NCBI RefSeq assembly: GCF_045528445.1
Contig: NZ_JBGQQU010000033.1
Span: forward strand, 1-40,143
Direction of reading: 5' to 3'
DNA from: Desemzia sp045528445
GTDB taxonomy: Bacteria; Bacillota; Bacilli; Lactobacillales; Carnobacteriaceae
DNA: 40,143 bases
The notes under the pieces are model-generated. The model worked only from the letters and a program-made list of their open reading frames with translations, was not told where the DNA came from and searched no databases. The translations under genes and the position numbers were made by a program. This document shows positions 8,048 through 16,503 of this stretch, piece by piece (the stretch's first letter is position 1; every line of letters starts with the position of its first letter).

Positions 8048-10417
8048 ATGACGAATTCAGCAGATTATTCTTCAAAAGAGTATTTGAATAAAGTAGATGC
8101 TTGGTGGCGAGCAGCGAACTATCTTTCTGTAGGGCAATTGTATTTGAAAGATAATCCTCTGTTAAAGCGTCCTTTAAAAGCAAACGATTTAAAAGCTAAT
8201 CCAATCGGCCACTGGGGAACGATTCCCGGACAAAATATGATTTATGCTCATTTGAATCGTGTCATCAATAAATATGATTTAAACATGTTCTTTATTGAAG
8301 GACCAGGACATGGAGGTCAAGTGATGATTTCCAATGCCTATCTGGATGGCAGTTATACAGAAATCTATTCCGACATCACAGAAGATGAGATCGGTATGCA
8401 GAAGTTGTTTAAACAATTTTCTTTCCCAGGAGGGGTGGGGTCACATGCGGCTCCAGAAACACCTGGATCTATTCACGAAGGTGGAGAATTGGGATATTCG
8501 ATGTCGCATGCGGTAGGATCGATTCTAGATAATCCAGATGTTATTGCAGCAGTTACGATCGGAGATGGTGAAGCAGAAACGGGAGCTTTAGCTACTTCGT
8601 GGTTTTCGAATGTATTTATTAACCCTGTAACGGATGGAGCAGTATTGCCTATACTGCATTTGAATGAATATAAGATTGCCAATCCAACGATTCTTTCCAG
8701 GAAAACAGATGAAGAGCTGACAGCTTATTTTGAAGGAATGGATTGGGATCCTATTTTTGTAGAAGGTACTGATGCAGAAAAGGTTCATTCTCAAATGGCA
8801 GAAAAACTGGATTTAGTGGTTGAAAAAATACAAACGATTCAAGATACCGCTCGTGAAAATAGTGCTGAAGAAGCTAAAATGCCTAAATGGCCTGTGTTGA
8901 TCGTGCGTACCCCTAAAGGATGGACTGGTCCTGTAGAATGGGATGCAGAACCTATTGAAGGGTCATTTCGTTCCCACCAGATCCCTATACCTGTAGACCA
9001 AGAAGATACTGAGCACATGGATGCGTTAGTCGACTGGCTAAAATCGTATCGTCCTGAAGAGTTATTTGATGAAAATGGAGCTTTGGTTCCAGAAATTAAA
9101 GAAATAGCTCCAAAAAGAGAACGTCGAATGGCTATGAATCCTATCGCCAATGGGGGAATTGATCCTCAACCGTTACAATTACCCGACTGGCGAAATTATG
9201 TGCTGGACATTCAGGAACCGGGATCTGAAGATGCGCAAGATATGACGGAGTTTGGAAGTTTTGTACGGGATATCGTGACGGAGAACCCAACCAATTTCCG
9301 TTTGTTCAGTACAGATGAAATGAAATCTAATCGGTTGAATCGTGTATTTGAAGTTACTAATCGCCAGTGGATGGAGTCGATCAAAGAACCACAAGATGAG
9401 TTTCAATCTGCAACAGGCAGAGTGATCGACTCTCAATTGTCTGAAAATCAAGCAGAAGGTTGGTTGGAAGGATACGTTTTAACCGGCAGACATGGTTTTT
9501 TTGTCAGCTATGAAGGTTTCTTACGAGTGGTAGATTCCATGTTGACGCAACATTTCAAATGGCTGCGTAAGGCTAATGAACTCCCATGGCGCAAAAAATA
9601 TTCTTCTTTAAATATCATGGCTTCCTCAACCGTTTTTCAGCAAGATCATAATGGCTATACACATCAAGATCCTGGAATTCTCACCCATTTAGCGGAAAAG
9701 AAAGCTGAATTTATTCGAGAATATTTGCCAGCGGATGCAAACTCATTGCTTGCTGTCATGGATAAAGTATTTCAATCAGAGCAAAAAATCAATTTAATCG
9801 TTTCCAGCAAACACCCTCGTCCACAATTTTATAGTATGGAAGAAGCTGAAGAATTAGCAGACAAAGGTCTGAAAGTCATCGACTGGGCTAGTAGTGATAA
9901 AGATGGCGAGCCGGATGTAGTAGTGGCAGCTGCTGGTACAGAATCAAATTTAGAAGCTTTAGCAGCAGTCTCCATTTTACGGGAACATTTCCCTAAATTA
10001 AAAATCCGCTTTATTAATGTGGTGGATCTGCTCATTTTACGTAGTCAACGTAAAGCGGCGCATGGGCTAAGTGATAAAGACTTTGATGGGTATTTTACCA
10101 AAGATACTCCAATTGTTTTTGCTTATCACGGTTACGAGGGATTGATTCGAGATATGTTTTTCGATCGGCACAATCGTAATTTGACGGTACATGGCTATCG
10201 CGAAAATGGAGAAGTCACCACTCCGTTTGATATGCGTGTATTAAATAAAATGGACCGTTTCACATTAGCTAAATCCATCGCTTCAGTTGGTCTTGGTTGG
10301 ACTTCAGATGGCTTTACAAAAGAAATGGATGAGTTGCTGCAAAAACATCATGATTACATTCGTGAAGAAGGTAAAGATATACCGGAAGTAACAGAATGGA
10401 AATGGAAAAATAGTTAA
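8048..10417 (+). CDS. xfp: Xylulose-5-phosphate/fructose-6-phosphate phosphoketolase
   Basis: A thiamine-diphosphate enzyme that splits xylulose-5-P (and often fructose-6-P) with phosphate to acetyl-P plus glyceraldehyde-3-P (or erythrose-4-P), the key step of heterolactic sugar and pentose breakdown. Family motifs: GPGHGGQ, GGVGSHAAPETPGSIHEG, the ThDP segment GDGEAETG, LNEYKI, GYTHQDPG and SSKHPRPQF. At 789 aa it has full normal length with N-terminal, middle and C-terminal phosphoketolase regions. AAGGAG sits eight bases before the ATG. It has its own promoter and terminator, so it is a single-gene transcript placed among polysaccharide genes. Confidence 0.96.
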   Translation: MTNSADYSSKEYLNKVDAWWRAANYLSVGQLYLKDNPLLKRPLKANDLKANPIGHWGTIPGQNMIYAHLNRVINKYDLNMFFIEGPGHGGQVMISNAYLDGSYTEIYSDITEDEIGMQKLFKQFSFPGGVGSHAAPETPGSIHEGGELGYSMSHAVGSILDNPDVIAAVTIGDGEAETGALATSWFSNVFINPVTDGAVLPILHLNEYKIANPTILSRKTDEELTAYFEGMDWDPIFVEGTDAEKVHSQMAEKLDLVVEKIQTIQDTARENSAEEAKMPKWPVLIVRTPKGWTGPVEWDAEPIEGSFRSHQIPIPVDQEDTEHMDALVDWLKSYRPEELFDENGALVPEIKEIAPKRERRMAMNPIANGGIDPQPLQLPDWRNYVLDIQEPGSEDAQDMTEFGSFVRDIVTENPTNFRLFSTDEMKSNRLNRVFEVTNRQWMESIKEPQDEFQSATGRVIDSQLSENQAEGWLEGYVLTGRHGFFVSYEGFLRVVDSMLTQHFKWLRKANELPWRKKYSSLNIMASSTVFQQDHNGYTHQDPGILTHLAEKKAEFIREYLPADANSLLAVMDKVFQSEQKINLIVSSKHPRPQFYSMEEAEELADKGLKVIDWASSDKDGEPDVVVAAAGTESNLEALAAVSILREHFPKLKIRFINVVDLLILRSQRKAAHGLSDKDFDGYFTKDTPIVFAYHGYEGLIRDMFFDRHNRNLTVHGYRENGEVTTPFDMRVLNKMDRFTLAKSIASVGLGWTSDGFTKEMDELLQKHHDYIREEGKDIPEVTEWKWKNS

Positions 10418-10436
10418 ATAGAAATCAAATAGAATG

Positions 10437-10465
10437 AGTCCTCACTGATGGGTGGGGACTTTTTA
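10437..10465 (+). terminator. Intrinsic terminator after xfp
   Basis: AGTCCTCAC (10437-10445) pairs with GTGGGGACT (10452-10460), followed by TTTT. Confidence 0.85.
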
Positions 10466-10562
10466 CGTTGTCAATTCGCTACTAGCCATGTGGTTAGAAG
10501 TTCGCTATAATAAATAGAAGAGAAATCGCCTTGTTCTGATAGAAAATGAAGGAGTGTTTTAC

Positions 10563-11330
10563 ATGATTGATTTGCATTGCCATATTTTACCTGGCATTGA
10601 TGATGGAGCTAAAACGATCGAAGATTCCATGGATATGGCAAGAACAGCTGTGGAAGAAGGGATCACTCACATTTTGGCTACCCCTCATTACAAGAATGGA
10701 CATTGGGATAATGAGAAACCAGATATTTTGCCTTTAGTAGAAGAAGTACAAGAAGAGTTGGATGCAAGAGGTATCCCGTTGACCCTCTTTCCGGGACAAG
10801 AAGTTCGCATCACCGGTGAACTTATGGAAGATATTGAAATGGGAAATGTTCAGTTTATTGATGAAAGCAATCAATATGTGCTGATTGAATTTCCCACACC
10901 GTCGATTCCTGCATATACAGAAACCTTGTTCTTTGAATTGCAGCGTTCAGGTGTGACACCAGTGATTGTACATCCTGAGCGGAACCATGCCGTACTAAAA
11001 GACCCGAATGTTTTAATGCCGTTTATCGAAAAAGGAGCCTTAGCTCAATTAACAGCAGCAAGTTATACGGGTGGATTCGGGAAAGATATCCAACAAGTCA
11101 GCAAAAAGCTGATTGAGGCTAATCTCGTACATTTCATCGCTTCAGATGCGCACAATGTCAATAAACGCTCATTCCATATGAAAGCAGCCTTTGAGAAGTT
11201 AGAAAAAGAGTATGGACCGAATAAAGTAGAAGAATATCAACAAGTCACGAAGGATTTGGTAAATGGAGAAGTTATTGTCCCACCAACTCCAATGAAAATC
11301 AAACGAAGTAAATTATTTGGATTATTCTAG
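10563..11330 (+). CDS. PHP-type tyrosine-protein phosphatase (CpsB/CapC family)
   Basis: A manganese-dependent protein-tyrosine phosphatase of the PHP fold. In capsule systems it dephosphorylates the BY-kinase that controls polymer length. Metal-binding motifs are visible: MIDLHCHILPGIDDGA at the N-terminus, ATPHYKNGHW, GQEVRI, VIVHPERN and the C-terminal ASDAHN. I start at ATG 10563 because AAGGAG lies at 10549-10554; the upstream GTG at 10554 overlaps that site. The product is 255 aa, normal for the family. No BY-kinase or chain-length gene is next to it in this window, so its partner is encoded elsewhere or it acts on another tyrosine-phosphorylated protein. Confidence 0.9.
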   Translation: MIDLHCHILPGIDDGAKTIEDSMDMARTAVEEGITHILATPHYKNGHWDNEKPDILPLVEEVQEELDARGIPLTLFPGQEVRITGELMEDIEMGNVQFIDESNQYVLIEFPTPSIPAYTETLFFELQRSGVTPVIVHPERNHAVLKDPNVLMPFIEKGALAQLTAASYTGGFGKDIQQVSKKLIEANLVHFIASDAHNVNKRSFHMKAAFEKLEKEYGPNKVEEYQQVTKDLVNGEVIVPPTPMKIKRSKLFGLF

Positions 11331-11452
11331 CAGCGTTTTTAGGCTTGGTGAGTAGACCAATTATACTAGGAAAAGGTGTTTGGATTTAGTATACTTGTAG
11401 AGAGTCTTATGAATGAATAAGTCATTTAAAAAAGTAATCTAGGAGGAAAGAA

Positions 11453-12349
11453 ATGAAAAAAGTAAGAAAAGCGGTTATTCCTGCAGCAGGATTAGGGACA
11501 AGATTTTTACCTGCTACAAAAGCGATGGCAAAAGAAATGCTGCCGATCGTAGACAAGCCAACGATCCAATTTATTGTGGAAGAAGCGATTCAATCAGGAA
11601 TCGAAGAAATCTTAGTGGTGACTGGTAAAAGCAAACGCTCGATTGAGGACCACTTTGATTCCAATATTGAATTGGAAGAAAATCTAAAAGAAAAAAATAA
11701 ACTTGAGTTGTTAAAACTGGTTGAAGAAACGACAAAAATCAAGTTGCATTTCATTCGTCAATCTTATCCTAAAGGTTTAGGGGATGCAGTGTTGCATGCT
11801 AAAGCTTTTGTTGGAGATGAACCATTTGTTGTTATGTTGGGGGATGATCTGATGATTGATAAAGAACCCTTGACGAAACAATTGATCAATGAATACAATA
11901 AAAATAAAGCTTCCAATATCGCTGTAATGGAGATACCTAAAGAAGATACTTCTAAATACGGCATCATTGATCCAGAACGTCAAATCAGCGAAAAACTGTA
12001 TAACGTACGTCAATTTGTTGAAAAACCTGCACCAGAAGAGGCTCCAAGTAATTTAGCGATTATCGGACGTTACTTATTAACACCAGAGATATTTACTATA
12101 CTTGAAAATCAAGAACCAGGTGCTGGGGACGAAATCCAATTAACGGATGCGATTGATAAGTTAAATACGACACAACGGGTTTTTGCGCATGTTTTTACTG
12201 GAAAACGATATGATGTCGGGGATAAATTCGGCTTCATGCAGACAAGCATTCAATATGGACTAACTCACCCGCAAATCAAAGACGATTTAGCTCAATACAT
12301 TATTGAATTAGGGAAAGAATTGGAAAGTAAAAGCACGAAGAAGAAATAA
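11453..12349 (+). CDS. galU: UTP-glucose-1-phosphate uridylyltransferase
   Basis: Makes UDP-glucose from UTP and glucose-1-P for wall polysaccharide, glycolipid and the Ugd reaction. The nucleotidyltransferase motif AVIPAAGLGTRFLPATKA is followed by KEMLPIVDKPTIQF, then MLGDDLM, QFVEKPAPEEAPSNLA and GRYLLTPEIF with GAGDEIQLTDAI. It is 298 aa, full length. TAGGAGG stands seven bases before the ATG. The next terminator is about 280 nt downstream, so the transcript would carry the structured repeat at 12367-12550 as a long 3' tail. Confidence 0.96.
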   Translation: MKKVRKAVIPAAGLGTRFLPATKAMAKEMLPIVDKPTIQFIVEEAIQSGIEEILVVTGKSKRSIEDHFDSNIELEENLKEKNKLELLKLVEETTKIKLHFIRQSYPKGLGDAVLHAKAFVGDEPFVVMLGDDLMIDKEPLTKQLINEYNKNKASNIAVMEIPKEDTSKYGIIDPERQISEKLYNVRQFVEKPAPEEAPSNLAIIGRYLLTPEIFTILENQEPGAGDEIQLTDAIDKLNTTQRVFAHVFTGKRYDVGDKFGFMQTSIQYGLTHPQIKDDLAQYIIELGKELESKSTKKK

Positions 12350-12366
12350 AAAAAGATCTTCATCTT

Positions 12367-12550
12367 CTAGCGTTGGTAAAGAAATTTTCTCCGGTCTACG
12401 GGGTTGCTTATGGAGAGCCATGGGAACCGCGTCTCAAGGCTTGCAAGCGTCAAACTTAGCGTAACGGCTAAAGCCTAACGCTAAGTAATTCCCATTGCAT
12501 CCTCTTTCATGGCTATAAGCAACCCCGTATTCCTCCAAAAAATTCTAGGA
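12367..12550. repeat. Structured inverted-repeat element in the galU 3' region
   Basis: Two arms of a diverged repeat face each other: about 12383-12425 (containing ACGGGGTTGCTTAT and GGAGAGCCATG) and about 12509-12545 (CATGGCTATAAGCAACCCCGT). Sixteen bases match exactly as an inverted pair, with weaker matching outward. Between them is a compact hairpin: ACTTAGCG pairs with CGCTAAGT, and GGCT with AGCC inside it. A third copy of the same motif (ATGGCTTTCCACAAGCAAAC) lies near 24282. It codes for no protein I can recognise. It looks like a dispersed palindromic intergenic repeat. Confidence 0.7.
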
Positions 12551-12628
12551 ATGAGTTTTTAACGGTTTAGAATTAATTTTTTTTCACTTACCAATGTCAA
12601 ATGATATAGAACCATAAAAAACAATGGA

Positions 12629-12668
12629 ACAGCTGACTCTTTTATAAATAAAGAGTCAGCTGTTTTTT
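12629..12668 (+). terminator. Strong intrinsic terminator
   Basis: ACAGCTGACTCTTT (12629-12642) pairs perfectly with AAAGAGTCAGCTGT (12650-12663), followed by a T-run. It closes the galU/repeat transcript before the SGNH gene. Confidence 0.92.
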
Positions 12669-12701
12669 TGAATGATTGATTCTGCTGAGAATGATATTCT
12701 G

Positions 12702-12710
12702 TGTTATACT
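12702..12710 (+). promoter_or_regulatory. Extended -10 promoter for the SGNH hydrolase gene
   Basis: TGTTATACT is an extended -10 (TGn plus TATACT). No good -35 is present at 16-19 bp, so the extended element would have to carry the promoter. Confidence 0.5.
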
Positions 12711-12762
12711 GCAGATAAAGAATTTTTGGACGTATTTAAATAGTGTATAAGGAGCTTCACGA

Positions 12763-13575
12763 ATGAGGGGTTTAAGTAAGAGCAGAAAAAAATGGTATAT
12801 GGTCGGAGTTGTGATACTGGTGCTAGGATTCGTAGTCAGTGTTTATATACTGAGCCGGAATGACCGGAAACAAGCAGCAATGACGGCTAATTATGTCAAT
12901 TCAGATGCTTATCAGCGAGAAAGTATATTAGATCGAGCTAGGTTCGTATCCCAAAGAGATGGAATAATGAATGTAGTAGTTTTAGGCAGCAGTGTGACAA
13001 AGGGGTTAGGGGCAACTGAGACCCAGCCTGTATGGGGCAGATTGCTTGAACAGCATTTGAATGCTTATAGCGAGATCAATGTGAATGTGCAGAATCATGG
13101 CTATAGCGGCTACAGTACTTCGGACCTGATACAAAACAACAAAATTGTGCCGGTTATTGAAGAAGAACCAGACATGATTATTTTTGAGTTGTGTTTAATC
13201 AATAATAATCGTTATCCGCAAAATACTCTTGTTCAAACAAAAGCCGATATCCAGTGGATCATGGAGGCTTTTACTAGAGAACTGCCGGATACATTGGTTA
13301 TTTTCACGACAGCCAATCCTACGATCTATAATGATGTACTCCTTGCAGACGGGAAAATAACTTATGATCAGTACAATAAAGAAATCGCTACGTTTATTAC
13401 CGAACAAAATTGGCCTTTAATCGATATCTATCAATTGATGCAGACAGAATTAGAAGAAGAGCATGTAGCTGTAGAGGCTATTCTGGATGATCATGTCCAT
13501 CCGAATGGCGATGGTTATCAGTTGTGGTTTGATGTAATGGTAGAGAAGTTGAGTGTTCCGGTGAGTGGGTTGTAA
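12763..13575 (+). CDS. Membrane-anchored SGNH/GDSL hydrolase
   Basis: A predicted extracytoplasmic esterase or acylhydrolase. The basic N-terminus (RGLSKSRKKW) and one hydrophobic helix at about residues 12-31 act as a signal anchor. SGNH blocks follow: VVVLGSSVTKGLGA (nucleophile Ser in block I), QNHGYSGYSTSDL (block II glycine), and DDHVHPNGDGYQLW with the DxxH pair of block V. Block III reads FELCLINNNR, a divergent form of GxND that still offers Asn. It is 270 aa. AAGGAG is eight bases before the ATG. Family members remove acetyl or other acyl groups from wall polymers, so a polysaccharide substrate is plausible but not shown. Confidence 0.8.
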   Translation: MRGLSKSRKKWYMVGVVILVLGFVVSVYILSRNDRKQAAMTANYVNSDAYQRESILDRARFVSQRDGIMNVVVLGSSVTKGLGATETQPVWGRLLEQHLNAYSEINVNVQNHGYSGYSTSDLIQNNKIVPVIEEEPDMIIFELCLINNNRYPQNTLVQTKADIQWIMEAFTRELPDTLVIFTTANPTIYNDVLLADGKITYDQYNKEIATFITEQNWPLIDIYQLMQTELEEEHVAVEAILDDHVHPNGDGYQLWFDVMVEKLSVPVSGL

Positions 13576-13928
13576 ACAGTAGTTGCTAGATGAAGTTTTT
13601 TGTATAGCCAATACAAAATAGAGGATACAACTAGAGGAGACCTAAAAATAAAATTAGATGTGAACCAAGTGAAAAAGTAGTGAAAAATATAGATAAACAA
13701 CAAGCTGGAGGTTTGCTGATAAAGAACGGATTTGGTTATTTGATTCAGCGGAAAAATTAGTGAGTGATATGATCATCAGTCAATCAAAAAAATATGATGC
13801 TAATATAAACTATAAAAAATAATCAGTTGTCAGCTATTAAGTTCAAAGCATCTTTCAATGAGGGACTACAAGCATATCATTTGCCATTTTACTCGATTTT
13901 TCTTATTCTTAGAGTATAGTAAAAGTCA
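13576..13928. other. Non-coding gap, possible decayed sequence
   Basis: No convincing gene. Short open stretches exist, for example about 13720-13822 reading ERIWLFDSAEKLVSDM, but they have no ribosome site and are broken upstream by stops. This suggests an old gene remnant; I cannot name it. Confidence 0.35.
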
Positions 13929-13946
13929 TTGAGGAGGCTAAATAGA

Positions 13947-14135
13947 ATGAGTCAAAAATTTGATGATTTGAAACAAAAACTTAAGAATGTTGATAAAGCG
14001 CAGATTGGTGATTTAATGAAAGATTTTCAACGGGCTAAGGAAGACGGAGAAATCAATGAAAAAGAACGCCAAGAACTGATGGATGCAGCTAAAAATGCAA
14101 TAGGCGATAGTGGTTTCAAAGGATTTGGACTCTAA
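13947..14135 (+). CDS. Small charged cytoplasmic protein of unknown function (62 aa)
   Basis: I do not recognise this protein. GAGGAGG at 13931-13937 sets the start at ATG 13947 rather than the upstream in-frame codon at 13929. The sequence is highly charged and predicted mostly helical (FDDLKQKLKNVDKAQIGDL, then EKERQELMDAAKNAI) and ends GFKGFGL. It has no signal peptide, membrane segment or cysteine. It has its own strong ribosome site and terminator and sits just upstream of ytxH- and lapA-like genes, so a role in the same stress or envelope group is possible. Confidence 0.75.
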   Translation: MSQKFDDLKQKLKNVDKAQIGDLMKDFQRAKEDGEINEKERQELMDAAKNAIGDSGFKGFGL

Positions 14136-14154
14136 CTTAAACAATTAAAATAAT

Positions 14155-14196
14155 AAAGCTTAGATCTGTATTGGTGGTACTGATCTAAGCTTTTTC
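14155..14196 (+). terminator. Intrinsic terminator after the 62-aa gene
   Basis: AAAGCTTAGATC pairs with GATCTAAGCTTT and is followed by TTTC. Confidence 0.88.
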
Positions 14197-14248
14197 TGTT
14201 TCAAAAATGATTGAATTGACGTGAATCCAATTTTACAGGCGTTATTGT

Positions 14249-14276
14249 TTAGCAAAACGAAAGAATAGCGTATAAT
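14249..14276 (+). promoter_or_regulatory. Promoter for the YtxH-like gene
   Basis: TTAGCA (14249-14254), 16 bp, TATAAT (14271-14276), about 45 nt before the start codon. Confidence 0.55.
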
Positions 14277-14320
14277 AAATTTATAAAGCAATTAAAAATG
14301 AATAGAAAAGAGGAAATCGT

Positions 14321-14710
14321 ATGACAAAAGCAGGCGCATTTTTAAAAGGAGCAGCAATCGGGGCAGCTCTAGGATTGTTATTTGCTCCAAAATCTGGAGA
14401 AGAGTTAAGAAAAGATTTAATGAAAAAAAGAGAAGAAGCAATGGGGACTGCCAAAGGATATGCGGATATGGCAAAAGAAAAAGGTGCTGATTTACAACAA
14501 GTAGCTAAAGATGCTTCAGATGATATTCGTGTAACACTAAAAGACGGCTATGAAGAAGTAAAAGGCCAAGTGCAAGATACTGCTGATCAAGTAAAAAGTG
14601 ATGCAGAGGATGCTAAAGATACTGCCAAAGAAACAGCTGAAGAAGTAAAGAATGAAGCTGAACAAGGCAAAGCTGAAGCTGATGCAACGGTACAAAATCC
14701 TCAAGATTAA
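14321..14710 (+). CDS. YtxH-family envelope stress protein
   Basis: The short N-terminal membrane helix with glycines (KGAAIGAALGLLFAPKSGEE, residues about 9-28) is the YtxH signature: a helix followed by FAPKSGEELR. The rest is a long Ala/Glu/Lys/Asp-rich helical tail (TADQVKSDAEDAKDTAKET) that resembles apolipoprotein- or LEA-like amphipathic repeats. It is 129 aa, and the ribosome site is AGAGGAAA before ATG 14321. YtxH proteins are general stress proteins in Bacillus; their biochemical role is unknown. The next gene follows after 50 bp with no terminator, so the two are probably cotranscribed. Confidence 0.85.
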   Translation: MTKAGAFLKGAAIGAALGLLFAPKSGEELRKDLMKKREEAMGTAKGYADMAKEKGADLQQVAKDASDDIRVTLKDGYEEVKGQVQDTADQVKSDAEDAKDTAKETAEEVKNEAEQGKAEADATVQNPQD

Positions 14711-14760
14711 GTTGGCTTTTTATCGAATTCATTAAGGATGATTAATGAAGGAGGAAAAAA

Positions 14761-15270
14761 ATGGGACTAGCTATAAGTATCATATTGCTTTTATTGGCTG
14801 CAGCATTGATTTTCTTGAACATTGATGCCACTTTGCAACTGAACATAGGATTTACGGAAATGACTGTTCCTTTATGGGCAGTCATGGTAGGGTTTTTGGT
14901 GATAGGTTTGGTTGCAGCATGGCTGATGGCTCTTTCAAAAGAAAGAAAAAACAAAGAGACTCTAAAAGAAAAAGACGAAAAGCTAAGAGATCAAGATGAC
15001 AAAGTAAGAATAGCAGATAAGACAAAAGAAGAGGCTGTAGTACAAGCTAAAAGAGAATCAGAATCTGAGCTGATCAGAAAAAATGCTGAGATCGAAGGTT
15101 TGAAGAAACAAATAGATAGTCTTGAGGATGAACTGAATAGGCATTTACCGAATCATTCCACTTCAGGTATGGAAACGAGTACACAGCATCAACCTGTTGA
15201 AGCTCCTATTACTCGAACAGAAAAACAGTCAACTGAAGTGCAAGTAGAACCAAGCGATAAAAGAAAATAA
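14761..15270 (+). CDS. LapA-domain (DUF1049) membrane protein with coiled-coil tail
   Basis: Two membrane helices (about residues 3-21 and 40-59) flank the short loop IDATLQLNIGFTEMTVP, the usual layout of LapA/DUF1049 proteins. A long charged coiled coil follows (KEKDEKLRDQDDKVRIADK, then AEIEGLKKQIDSLEDEL), with a polar Thr/Gln/Pro-rich end. It is 169 aa. AAGGAGG precedes ATG 14761. In Enterobacteria, LapA-type proteins help assemble the envelope; the role in Firmicutes is unclear. It is cotranscribed with the YtxH-like gene. Confidence 0.8.
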   Translation: MGLAISIILLLLAAALIFLNIDATLQLNIGFTEMTVPLWAVMVGFLVIGLVAAWLMALSKERKNKETLKEKDEKLRDQDDKVRIADKTKEEAVVQAKRESESELIRKNAEIEGLKKQIDSLEDELNRHLPNHSTSGMETSTQHQPVEAPITRTEKQSTEVQVEPSDKRK

Positions 15271-15279
15271 ATAGAAAAA

Positions 15280-15329
15280 CTCATCATACAAAATCATCTT
15301 GCGATTGACTTGTATGGTGAGCTTTTTTA
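15280..15329 (+). terminator. Intrinsic terminator after the LapA-like gene
   Basis: CTCATCATACAA (15280-15291) pairs with TTGTATGGTGAG (15310-15321), followed by six T. Confidence 0.85.
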
Positions 15330-15338
15330 TCAACAGAA

Positions 15339-15368
15339 AAAAAGTAGGACGAATTCGTCCTACTTTTT
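15339..15368. terminator. Perfect palindromic bidirectional terminator
   Basis: Two 15-bp arms meet without a spacer around GAATTC (core GTAGGACGAATTCGTCCTAC), flanked by A-run and T-run. It lies between convergent genes and serves the minus-strand DUF2382 gene, and also backs up the plus-strand terminator just before it. Confidence 0.88.
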
Positions 15369-15386
15369 CTTTACCATCTAATCGGC

Positions 15387-16343
15387 TTAAGATCTTTTTA
15401 AGTCATCATCATTATCAACAGTGACATCACCTTGAGTATCGACATCTAGATCTTCTTTACGAAGTGTTTCAGATACTTCTTTAGTTTCTTCTTTAGTTTC
15501 TTTGTTTACAACAACTTCATCTGTAACTACTGGACGTTTCGTTACTTCAATTTGTTCTTCTGTAATAGGAATAGTAATTTCTTCTTCATCACCTAGGACT
15601 CCGTCAGCTGATTCATTACCAGTAACAGGACGTTTTTCAATCGTTACTTCCTCATGTTTTACAGGTACTTCTACTGTTTTTGTTTCTTCAGTAACGTTTT
15701 TCTTAATGTTAACTTCACCCGTTTGAACTTCATTTGTATCTACATCTAGTCTTTCTTCTTGTAGAGTGATTTTATCCGTATCGTCCATTGAACGATCTGT
15801 CAGAGTTGGATCAACCTCAGGAACTGGATCCGGATCAGCCACTACATTATCTCCCGGAGTTAAAGCAGGATCAGGCATAATACCTTCTCCAGGCAATGGA
15901 GTAGGATCAATTACTGGCGGTACTGCGGTAGGGCTTGAAGTATCTAATGTATCTGCGTCAGTAGTATTTACATTATCTGCACCCATGTTAGGGTCACCAT
16001 CTACTAGCACAATGATATTTCCGTTATCAATGTCTTCTTTGTAGTTATATAAAACATCGTCATCACGATTGTAATCGGGAGAGTCGTAAGAAGTTTCATC
16101 ATAAGTGTCTACAGTAAAGACATCTTTGATTTTATCCCACATCGATTTGTCGTCATCGTTATCTGTTGCTCCATCATAATTCGTGGTCACATCTACATCT
16201 GTGTCCATTGAAATAGAATCTTTAACAGATGAATTAGTGACTAATGTAATATCATTTTCTGCATACCCTCGAGAAACTAAGACGTCAATTGCTTTTTGTG
16301 CTTCTTCTATAGATAAATAACTTCCTTCTACAAATTTGCTCAT
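15387..16343 (-). CDS. YflT/GSP17M plus DUF2382 (YsnF/AvaK) stress protein
   Basis: A two-domain acidic protein. The N-terminal 45 residues or so (SKFVEGSYLSIEEAQKAID, then LVSRGYAENDITLVT) match the general stress protein 17M/YflT domain. An acidic segment and a Pro-rich linker at about 135-180 follow. The C-terminal part, about 190-300, is a DUF2382 domain: QEERLDVDTNEVQTGEVNI, KTVEVPVKHEEVTIEKRPV and EEEITIPITEEQIEVTKRP. I start at 16343, where AAGGAGG lies nine bases upstream, giving 318 aa; an open frame extends to 16397 without a ribosome site. Related proteins are stress-induced in Lactobacillales; the mechanism is unknown. It is convergent with the YtxH/LapA pair. Confidence 0.85.
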   Translation of the reverse strand: MSKFVEGSYLSIEEAQKAIDVLVSRGYAENDITLVTNSSVKDSISMDTDVDVTTNYDGATDNDDDKSMWDKIKDVFTVDTYDETSYDSPDYNRDDDVLYNYKEDIDNGNIIVLVDGDPNMGADNVNTTDADTLDTSSPTAVPPVIDPTPLPGEGIMPDPALTPGDNVVADPDPVPEVDPTLTDRSMDDTDKITLQEERLDVDTNEVQTGEVNIKKNVTEETKTVEVPVKHEEVTIEKRPVTGNESADGVLGDEEEITIPITEEQIEVTKRPVVTDEVVVNKETKEETKEVSETLRKEDLDVDTQGDVTVDNDDDLKRS

Positions 16344-16445
16344 TATTGATTTCCTCCTTATTTCTTCTTGGCTATTTGATACAACTACATTGTACAAATT
16401 TTCGACACATTTGGCTAATGATATGATTTGATGAAGATAAAACTA

Positions 16446-16494
16446 AGGAAAAAGCTTCCACATAGACGATATTCATCGTTTATGCAGAAGCTTT
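16446..16494 (-). terminator. Intrinsic terminator of glmS
   Basis: On the minus strand AAAGCTTC pairs with GAAGCTTT, with further internal pairing (ACGAT with ATCGT), followed by a T-run. It starts about ten bases after the glmS stop codon. Confidence 0.88.
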
Positions 16495-16503
16495 ATCGAA
16501 ACA

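Noticed and set aside
15502..16044. Ser/Thr-rich plus-strand frames opposite the DUF2382 gene.
   Set aside because: They are antisense shadows of a biased, repetitive coding sequence, with no ribosome sites.
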